A stretch of 20,552 nt of DNA, taken from NCBI GenBank assembly GCA_045540055.1, contig JAZQGO010000031.1, positions 1 to 20,552 of the forward strand. The letters run 5' to 3'. The position numbers and the translations under genes are program-made. This stretch comes from SIG565 sp045540055. GTDB taxonomy: Bacteria > Bacillota > Clostridia > Oscillospirales > Acutalibacteraceae. This document shows positions 15,387-20,552 of this stretch, piece after piece. Every line of letters starts with the position of its first letter. Positions within the stretch are counted from its first letter, which is position 1. The notes beneath the pieces are model-generated. The model saw nothing but the letters and a program-made list of their open reading frames with translations, was not told the origin of the DNA and did no database searches.

Positions 15387-16316
15387 CTATAAATCAAGTC
15401 CTGTAGTTTCGTCGGCACCAAGTATTATATTAAGACACTCTACCGCCGCACCCGAAGCGCCCTTGCCTAAATTATCATAGCGGGCGTTTAAGGTTATTCT
15501 GTCGTCATTGCCTAAAACTGCAATTTCCATACCATCCTTGAAGCTGAGTTTTGCGGCAGATACAAAGCCGTTTTCGTCAAACTGCTCTTTAAAGCTGACT
15601 ATAGGGCCGTTGTAGGTCTTGGCATAAGCCTTTTCTATATCCTTAATGCTACCCTTTATCTGTGAAGAAAACAAGGGGACGCTGACATGCATACCGCTAT
15701 AAAAATCATCGACAATAGGTACAAAAATCGGCTCGTTTTCAAGACCTGTTATCGCCTTCATTTCCTTTAAATGCTTGTGATTTTGTGTAAGCGCATAGGT
15801 ACGGGGCGAACAAAGTAATTTATCCTTATCGTCAGCCTCATATTCGGCAATCATCTTTTTACCGCCGCCACTATAGCCCGTAATTGAATAACAGCAAAGC
15901 TTGGCACTACTATCTAAAATGCCTGCTTTTATAAGCGGATACACAAGTGCTATAAAGCCACTTGCGTGGCAACCCGGGACGGCAATTCTCTTACCCTTTT
16001 TAATGTTTTCGTTAAACTCGTCCGACAGCTCCGGAAAGCCATACGCCCAGCCCTCAAGCGTGCGATGTGCGGTTGAGGTATCAATAACGACCGTGTTATC
16101 GTTTTCTATCATGGCTACCGCCTGTCTTGCCGCATCATCGGGCAGGCATAAAAATACGATATCGGCCCTATTTATAATTTTTTTTCTTGCATTTTCGTCC
16201 TTACGAAGCTCATCGGGCAGGGTGATAATTTCGATGTCCTTACGCTTGCCGAGCCGCTCTCTAATGCGTAGTCCTGTAGTGCCTGCACTACCGTCAATAA
16301 AAACCTTTTTTACCAT
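15387..16316 (-). CDS. argC: N-acetyl-gamma-glutamyl-phosphate reductase, short (type 2) form
   Basis: It reduces N-acetylglutamyl phosphate to the semialdehyde with NADPH. The 309-residue length, the start FIDGSAGTTGLRIRERL and the wording of the active site PGCHASGF place it with the short ArgC subtype rather than the usual 340-residue type. Cys116 is the expected thiol nucleophile, and the N-terminal Gly-rich segment binds NADPH. It lies 66 nt after argG, separated by a hairpin, and is followed by argJ after 18 nt. An AAAGGA lies 12 nt before the ATG. It is the first gene of the argCJBDF block. Confidence 0.94.
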   Translation of the reverse strand: MVKKVFIDGSAGTTGLRIRERLGKRKDIEIITLPDELRKDENARKKIINRADIVFLCLPDDAARQAVAMIENDNTVVIDTSTAHRTLEGWAYGFPELSDEFNENIKKGKRIAVPGCHASGFIALVYPLIKAGILDSSAKLCCYSITGYSGGGKKMIAEYEADDKDKLLCSPRTYALTQNHKHLKEMKAITGLENEPIFVPIVDDFYSGMHVSVPLFSSQIKGSIKDIEKAYAKTYNGPIVSFKEQFDENGFVSAAKLSFKDGMEIAVLGNDDRITLNARYDNLGKGASGAAVECLNIILGADETTGLDL

Positions 16317-16338
16317 AAAAACAAATATCCTTTTACCA

Positions 16339-16372
16339 CGAATATCCCACCGCGCAAACGGTAGGATATTCG
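16339..16372 (-). promoter_or_regulatory. Stable mRNA hairpin in the argG-argC gap
   Basis: Arms 16339-16352 and 16359-16372 pair along 13 of 14 positions on the plus strand. The single C/A mismatch (16348/16363) becomes a G-U pair in the minus-strand transcript, so the mRNA stem is uninterrupted. The loop is 6 nt. No U-tract follows, so it is better explained as a processing or stability element, or a weak attenuator between argG and argCJBDF, than as a full terminator. Confidence 0.6.
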
Positions 16373-16382
16373 GCTACTTTTA

Positions 16383-17621
16383 TTATTTTATGCCCTTTTC
16401 GGCATTCTTTTTGTTAACTGCCGCCTGTACAGAAATCGGGAGTCCCCAAAGGTTAATGAAGCCTGCCGAATCCTTCTGGTCGTAAACATTATCCTCGCCA
16501 AAGGTAGCAATCTCCTCTGAATAAAGCGACCAGTCACTCCAAGCGCCCGCCTTAATCATATTGCCCTTGTAAAGCTTAATTCTTACCTTACCTGTAACGT
16601 GCTCTTGAGTCTTAGCAACAAATGCCGACAGACACTCTCTGAGGGTTGTATACCACTGACCATTGTAAAGAAGCTCGCCGAAGGTAATTGAAAGCTCTTC
16701 TTTTTTATGCATTGTCATTTTATCAAGACAAAGTGATTCAAGGTACTTATGTGCAAAGTAAAGAATTGCACCACCGGGAGTTTCGTAAACACCACGGCAC
16801 TTCATACCAACAAGACGGTTCTCAACAATATCGAGTAGACCAATACCATTTTTACCACCAAGCTCGTTAAGCTTTAAGATAATGTTTTTTGCGCTCATTT
16901 TTTCGCCGTCGATAGCAACCGGTCTGCCCTGCTCAAACTCAAGCTCAACGTAGGTCGGCTCATCGGGTGCAGCAAAGGGAGAAACACCCATCTCTAAGAA
17001 GCCTTCCTTATCATATAAAGGCTCGTTGCCTGTATCCTCAAGGTCAAGACCCTCGTGGGACAAATGCCACAGGTTCTTATCCTTAGAATAGTTGGTCTCG
17101 CGGTTAATCTTAAGCGGAACATTATGAGCCTCGGCGTACTCAATCTCCTCTTCACGAGATTTTATATCCCACTCTCTCCAAGGAGCTATAATCTTAATTC
17201 CGGGAGCGAATGCCTTAACAGCCAATTCAAAACGAACCTGGTCGTTACCCTTACCTGTACAGCCGTGGCAGATAGCATCGGCACCCTCAGCAATAGCAAT
17301 TTCGGCTAAACGCTTACCGATAATCGGACGAGCAAGCGCAGTACCCATAAGATACTCCTCATATTTTGCGCCTGCCTGAACAGACGGGATAATCATTTCC
17401 TCAACAAATTCTTCGGTTAAATCCTCTATGTATATTTTAGATGCGCCCGTCTTGATTGCCTTCTCTTCGAGGCCCTCCAATTCGTCTGCCTGACCCACAT
17501 TACCTGAAACGGCAATAATTTCGGGATTATTATAATTCTCTTTCAGCCACGGGATGATGATTGATGTATCAAGACCGCCCGAGTAGGCCAAAACAACCTT
17601 TTTGATTTCTTTCTTTTCCAT
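16383..17621 (-). CDS. argG: Argininosuccinate synthase
   Basis: It condenses citrulline and aspartate with ATP to give argininosuccinate. The 412-residue protein opens with the N-type ATP pyrophosphatase P-loop AYSGGLDTS (12-20). It carries the SGNVGQ (35-40) segment and the CHGCTGKGNDQVRFE block that binds ATP and citrulline, as well as YSKDKNLWHLSHEG. Length is normal for the family. It is the first gene of the leftward operon, with AAGGAG 8 nt before its ATG and a promoter flanked by ArgR-type boxes. No argH follows, so the lyase must be encoded elsewhere. Confidence 0.97.
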   Translation of the reverse strand: MEKKEIKKVVLAYSGGLDTSIIIPWLKENYNNPEIIAVSGNVGQADELEGLEEKAIKTGASKIYIEDLTEEFVEEMIIPSVQAGAKYEEYLMGTALARPIIGKRLAEIAIAEGADAICHGCTGKGNDQVRFELAVKAFAPGIKIIAPWREWDIKSREEEIEYAEAHNVPLKINRETNYSKDKNLWHLSHEGLDLEDTGNEPLYDKEGFLEMGVSPFAAPDEPTYVELEFEQGRPVAIDGEKMSAKNIILKLNELGGKNGIGLLDIVENRLVGMKCRGVYETPGGAILYFAHKYLESLCLDKMTMHKKEELSITFGELLYNGQWYTTLRECLSAFVAKTQEHVTGKVRIKLYKGNMIKAGAWSDWSLYSEEIATFGEDNVYDQKDSAGFINLWGLPISVQAAVNKKNAEKGIK

Positions 17622-17647
17622 TTTTATTACTCCTTAAACGCATAACA

Positions 17648-17661
17648 CGAATTATTATGCA
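17648..17661. promoter_or_regulatory. ArgR/AhrC box 2
   Basis: CGAATTATTATGCA matches the Bacillus-type ARG box core TGAATWWWWATKCA at 13 of 14 positions. It lies at the expected arg transcription start, downstream of the -10, in a position to block initiation when arginine is bound. Confidence 0.65.
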
Positions 17662-17664
17662 CAC

Positions 17665-17693
17665 ATAATAGCATATTTTGAATAATTATGCAA
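17665..17693 (-). promoter_or_regulatory. Promoter of the arginine operon
   Basis: On the minus strand an extended -10 TGC-TATTAT (17665-17673) follows a weak -35 TTGCAT (17688-17693) by 17 bp. The poor -35 and the good extended -10 are typical of a controlled promoter. Confidence 0.6.
17679..17692. promoter_or_regulatory. ArgR/AhrC box 1
   Basis: TGAATAATTATGCA fits TGAATWWWWATKCA at all 14 positions. It covers the -35 and spacer of the arg promoter. Its start is exactly 31 bp from that of box 2, about three helical turns, so both face one side of the DNA. Confidence 0.75.
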
Positions 17694-17781
17694 TAGTGTT
17701 TTATAACTTTGTACACTTTTTCAATAATTTTAACAAGTATTCATCCCTATTTGTGCAATTTATTACCAAAATATGCGAATA

Positions 17782-17795
17782 TGCAGTTTTATGCA
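17782..17795. promoter_or_regulatory. Possible third ArgR-like box
   Basis: TGCAGTTTTATGCA matches the degenerate core TGMATWWWWATKCA at 13 of 14 positions, 103 bp upstream of box 1. A distal site could support looping by a hexameric ArgR. AT-rich context makes chance matches likely, hence the modest confidence. Confidence 0.35.
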
Positions 17796-17887
17796 AATTT
17801 TATGCATAATTTTATCTGCAAAACATACGTTATATATTTTACTACTAAATATAATAAAAAGCAATAAAAAATTTTTGTGTTTTAATA

Positions 17888-17916
17888 TTGACATTTTTTT
17901 ACAGAGGTAGTATAAT
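17888..17916 (+). promoter_or_regulatory. Consensus promoter of the feo operon
   Basis: TTGACA (17888-17893) and TATAAT (17911-17916) are both perfect with a 17-bp spacer. Such a strong promoter implies tight repression, supplied by the palindromes just downstream. Confidence 0.9.
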
Positions 17917-17924
17917 ACCATATG

Positions 17925-17940
17925 GTTAGCGGCGGCTAAC
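17925..17940. promoter_or_regulatory. Iron-repressor-like operator 1
   Basis: GTTAGC (17925-17930) and GCTAAC (17935-17940) form an inverted repeat with a 4-bp spacer, at about +2 to +17 of the feo transcript. The half-site resembles the TTAGGTTAGC half of DtxR/IdeR boxes. The regulator gene is not in the window, so the assignment is inferred from sequence and from the feo target. Confidence 0.7.
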
Positions 17941-17956
17941 TCTTTTAAAGTCTTAT

Positions 17957-17976
17957 TAGTTAGCATATGCTAACTA
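17957..17976. promoter_or_regulatory. Iron-repressor-like operator 2
   Basis: A perfect 20-bp palindrome centred at 17966/17967 contains the same GTTAGC-N4-GCTAAC core as operator 1, 34 bp further downstream. As RNA it could also form a 5' UTR hairpin, but the repeated core argues for a protein-binding site. Confidence 0.75.
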
Positions 17977-18003
17977 CTTTTGATAATTTAGGTGGGATGA
18001 ATT

Positions 18004-18225
18004 ATGAAAACCTTAAAGGATACGAGAATCGGCGAAACGGTCACCGTAGTAAAACTACACGGTGTCGGCGCAGTTAAAAGACGAATTATGGATATGGGCA
18101 TCACAAAGGGCACGCGCATATATGTCAGAAAAATGGCGCCCCTCGGTGACCCTATGGAGCTTCACGTAAGAGGCTATGCGCTATCCATCAGAAAGGCTGA
18201 CGCCGAAATGGTTGAAGTAGAGTAG
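18004..18225 (+). CDS. feoA: Ferrous iron transport protein A
   Basis: A 73-residue cytosolic SH3-like protein that supports FeoB in Fe(II) uptake. Family features visible are the opening LKDTRIGETVTVVKLHG, the central RRIMDMGITKGTRIYVRKMAPLGDPMELHVRGYALSIRK, and an acidic end. Length is typical. AGGTGGG lies just upstream of the ATG, the promoter is perfect consensus, and two DtxR-like operators lie in the leader. feoB follows after 18 nt. It is expected to be derepressed when iron is low. Confidence 0.96.
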   Translation: MKTLKDTRIGETVTVVKLHGVGAVKRRIMDMGITKGTRIYVRKMAPLGDPMELHVRGYALSIRKADAEMVEVE

Positions 18226-18243
18226 AAAGGACTATTATATATT

Positions 18244-20340
18244 ATGAGTATAAAAATTGCGCTTGCAGGTAATCCAAACAGTGGCAAGACAACGCTGTTC
18301 AATGCACTTACGGGCTCTAACCAATATGTCGGCAACTGGCCGGGTGTAACGGTTGAGAAAAAGGAAGGCAGTCTTAAAAGCAACAATGACGTAATTCTCA
18401 CCGACCTGCCGGGTATATATTCCCTCTCGCCCTACACACCCGAGGAAGTTGTGGCACGCGACTACCTTATAAATGAGCGCCCTGACGCCATTCTTAATAT
18501 AGTTGACGGCACAAATCTTGAGCGTAATCTTTATTTGTCAACACAGCTTATGGAGTTAGGTATTCCCGTTGTTATTGCCATTAATATGATGGATATCGTG
18601 CGTAAAAACGGCGATAAAATAAACCTCGACGAATTAGGGCGACTGTTTAGATGCGACGTAGTCGAGATATCTGCACTAAAGGGCGAAGGTATCGATAAAG
18701 CGGCAGCAGCCGCAATAAAGGCGGCAAAAAGAGGTGCAGTGATGCCGTTACACATCTTTTCGGGTACCGTCGAGCACGCCATAGCGCACATTGAGGAGGC
18801 CGCTATTCACAATATGCCCGAAGAACAGCAGCGTTGGTACGCCATCAAGATATTTGAACGTGACGAAATTGTAAAAAACACCCTAAAGCTTGATAGAAAA
18901 ACACTCGAGCATATCGAAAAAGATATAAAGGCTGTCGAAAAATATTTTGATGATGATGCCGAAAGTATTATAACCAACGAAAGATATCTATACATTGAGT
19001 CAAAGCTTAAAAGCTGCTATAAAAAGACCAGCTTTAAGCGTCAGACACTATCGGACAGAATCGACAACGTCGTAACCCATAAATTTTTGGCAATACCCAT
19101 ATTTATTGCGGCGATGCTGATCGTTTATACCTTGGCAATGGGTACGGTCGGCAGCAGTAGTGTCGACTTTATGAATAATACCCTATTCGGCGGCATAATC
19201 ATCCCGTCGGTTTCAAATTGGCTTACCTCAATCGGTTGTTGGGAGTGGCTTGTGTCACTCGTATCAAACGGCATTATAGGCGGTGTGGGTGCCGTTCTCG
19301 GCTTTGTTCCGCAGATGCTAATACTTTTCCTTATGCTATCATTACTCGAAGATTGCGGTTATATGTCGCGTGTCGCATTTATTATGGATAGGGTTTTCCG
19401 CAAATTCGGTTTGTCGGGCAAATCCTTTATACCAATGCTTGTAGCCTCGGGTTGTGGTGTCCCGGGCATTATGGCTTCCCGCACCATCGACCAAGAGCGT
19501 GACCGCAGAATGACCATAATCACTACAGGCTTTATACCCTGCGGTGCTAAAATGCCAATAGTTGGTCTGGTTGCTGGCGCACTGTTCGGTGGCAACCCAA
19601 TTATAGCTACTTCGGCATATTTTATAGGCATCGGCGCTGTAATTATTTCGGGACTCATCCTTAAAAAAACAAAGGCGTTTCGGGGCAAACCCGCACCCTT
19701 TGTTATGGAATTGCCCTCTTACCACGCCCCCCTTGCAAGCAACGTTTTAAGAACGGTTTGGGAGCGCGGTTGGTCATTTGTAAAGCGTGCAGGCACCGTA
19801 ATCCTTGCTGCGAGTGTCATTATATGGGTGCTTAATAATCTTACATTTGATGGTGGTTTTCATTACATTGGCGACGGTGATGAAAATTCAATTCTTAACG
19901 TTATCGGTTCTGCCATCGCTGTTGTATTTAAGCCTTTGGGCTTTGGCAACTGGCAGGCTGCGGTAGCAACCGTTTTGGGACTTATGGCAAAGGAAGAGGT
20001 CGTCGGTGTTTTTGGCGCGCTATCGCAAACGGGTAGCGCCGAGCAGTCCTTCGCAGCCATTATGGGAAGTGGACTATCGGGATATTCCTTTATGGTATTT
20101 AACCTTTTGTGTGCCCCCTGCTTTGCGGCGATGGGCGCCATCAGACGAGAAATGAACAACTGGAAATGGACCGCCTTTGCAATTACATATATGTGTGTAT
20201 TCGCTTATGCCGTTTGCTTTTGTATATATCAGTTGGGTCTATTGTTTATGGGTGCAGGCAATATTTTGTTATCTGCACTTGCCTTCGGCATAATAGCCTT
20301 TGTATTGTTTATGGTAATAAGACCGACAAAAATAAATTAG
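18244..20340 (+). CDS. feoB: Ferrous iron transporter B (GTPase-coupled Fe(II) permease)
   Basis: The 698-residue inner-membrane Fe(II) transporter has an N-terminal G domain with G1 GNPNSGKTT (9-17), the WPGVTVEKK switch I block (32-40), G3 DLPG (54-57), G4 NMMD (114-117, a variant of NKxD) and G5 SALKG (143-147). A helical GDI-like spacer follows to about 280. The membrane part has the two Gate regions, with SGCGVPGIMASRT (402-414) and FIPCGAKMP (430-438) carrying conserved Cys404 and Cys433, and the EDCGYMSRVAF block (369-379). Length is near the family norm. It starts 18 nt after feoA with AAAGGA 12 nt upstream of the ATG. Its stop is 14 nt before a small FeoB-associated gene. Confidence 0.97.
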   Translation: MSIKIALAGNPNSGKTTLFNALTGSNQYVGNWPGVTVEKKEGSLKSNNDVILTDLPGIYSLSPYTPEEVVARDYLINERPDAILNIVDGTNLERNLYLSTQLMELGIPVVIAINMMDIVRKNGDKINLDELGRLFRCDVVEISALKGEGIDKAAAAAIKAAKRGAVMPLHIFSGTVEHAIAHIEEAAIHNMPEEQQRWYAIKIFERDEIVKNTLKLDRKTLEHIEKDIKAVEKYFDDDAESIITNERYLYIESKLKSCYKKTSFKRQTLSDRIDNVVTHKFLAIPIFIAAMLIVYTLAMGTVGSSSVDFMNNTLFGGIIIPSVSNWLTSIGCWEWLVSLVSNGIIGGVGAVLGFVPQMLILFLMLSLLEDCGYMSRVAFIMDRVFRKFGLSGKSFIPMLVASGCGVPGIMASRTIDQERDRRMTIITTGFIPCGAKMPIVGLVAGALFGGNPIIATSAYFIGIGAVIISGLILKKTKAFRGKPAPFVMELPSYHAPLASNVLRTVWERGWSFVKRAGTVILAASVIIWVLNNLTFDGGFHYIGDGDENSILNVIGSAIAVVFKPLGFGNWQAAVATVLGLMAKEEVVGVFGALSQTGSAEQSFAAIMGSGLSGYSFMVFNLLCAPCFAAMGAIRREMNNWKWTAFAITYMCVFAYAVCFCIYQLGLLFMGAGNILLSALAFGIIAFVLFMVIRPTKIN

Positions 20341-20354
20341 TGTAGGAAAAAGCT

Positions 20355-20528
20355 ATGTTGGAATGGATATTACAAAACTTAACAAGCCTTGCTGTATTGT
20401 TGGTGGTCATTATAATAATCGCCTTAGTTGTAATTAAAATGATTACCGATAAAAAACGAGGTAAATCCTCATGTGGTGGCCACTGTGGTGGCTGCCCAAT
20501 GAAAGAAAACTGCCATATTAAAAAATAA
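20355..20528 (+). CDS. FeoB-associated Cys-rich small membrane protein
   Basis: A 57-residue protein begins MLEWILQNLTSLAVLLVV, has one membrane helix (about 11-30), a short basic segment (KMITDKKRGK) and a Cys-rich tail CGGHCGGCPMKENC at 40-53, with Cys40, Cys44, Cys47 and Cys53. This matches the FeoB-associated Cys-rich membrane protein family found beside feoB in Firmicutes, which may act like FeoC or bind iron; its role is unproven. AGGAAAA precedes the ATG and only 14 nt separate it from feoB, so it belongs to the feo operon. It is easily missed because of its size. Confidence 0.92.
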   Translation: MLEWILQNLTSLAVLLVVIIIIALVVIKMITDKKRGKSSCGGHCGGCPMKENCHIKK

Positions 20529-20552
20529 ATCAAAAATCCCGTAAGGAAATTT

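Larger units (their letters stand above)
17622..18003. other. Divergent arg/feo regulatory region
   Basis: This 382-nt AT-rich gap holds the leftward arg promoter with two ArgR-like boxes, a central stretch (17772-17820) with phased TATGCA copies and one more ArgR-like box, and the rightward feo promoter with two palindromic operators. I see no gene in it; a minus-strand frame across 17763-17966 has no ribosome site and runs through the feo promoter. Confidence 0.85.

Noticed and set aside
17772..17820. TATGCA repeats considered as a CRISPR or iteron array
   Set aside because: Units are only 6 bp, spacing is 8-11 bp, and there are no spacers, cas genes or replication genes.
17763..17966. Minus-strand 67-codon open frame in the arg/feo gap
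   Set aside because: No ribosome site, it crosses the consensus feo promoter and both operators, and its composition follows the AT-rich region.
17917..17976. feo leader considered as a metal-sensing riboswitch
   Set aside because: The two elements are short simple palindromes of identical core with no multi-helix junction; operator sites explain them better.
20536..20552. Possible terminator after the Cys-rich gene
   Set aside because: The window ends inside it; only two G-C pairs around GTAA are certain, with a C/A mismatch next, so it cannot be judged.

Overview
The window looks like chromosomal DNA of an anaerobic, probably gut-associated Firmicute (Clostridia, perhaps Oscillospiraceae-like). 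The clues are AGGAG-type ribosome binding sites, AT-rich sigma-70/A promoters, intrinsic terminators with U-tracts, an argG-argC-argJ-argB-argD-argF cluster with the short form of ArgC, and a feoA-feoB operon followed by a tiny FeoB-associated Cys-rich membrane protein. No genus can be fixed from the sequence alone.

Region 1 (1-1868) is the edge of an integrated mobile element. It holds the 3' part of an XRE-family repressor overlapping by 4 nt a large serine recombinase (514 aa). The recombinase ORF runs through a cUUCGg-loop terminator and two more hairpins, as if its natural 3' end had been replaced at the element boundary.

Region 2 (1876-7138) is a rightward block. An SLC45-like MFS carrier is followed by a glycerophosphodiester phosphodiesterase and a terminator. 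Then comes a tight three-gene operon: a DUF5058 membrane protein, an unrecognised six-helix membrane protein and a membrane-anchored M20 metallopeptidase. This last group is the best candidate in the window for a poorly described system, possibly a two-subunit transporter paired with a surface amidase or peptidase.

Region 3 (7112-11102) holds a leftward PlsC-like acyltransferase with an internal zinc ribbon, a leftward MATE exporter, and rightward PAP2 phosphatase and PepSY lipoprotein genes. These are separated by bidirectional terminators, a short palindromic repeat and a divergent promoter pair.

Region 4 (11079-17693) is the leftward arginine operon. It encodes the cyclic (ArgJ) ornithine route plus ornithine carbamoyltransferase and argininosuccinate synthase; argH is absent here. 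Its promoter is bracketed by two good ArgR/AhrC boxes, and a stable mRNA hairpin separates argG from argCJBDF.

Region 5 (17888-20528) is the rightward feoA-feoB-small protein operon for ferrous iron uptake. It is driven by a perfect-consensus promoter followed by two identical-architecture GTTAGC-N4-GCTAAC palindromes that resemble DtxR/IdeR-family iron operators. The 382-nt arg/feo divergent region is therefore densely regulated on both sides.
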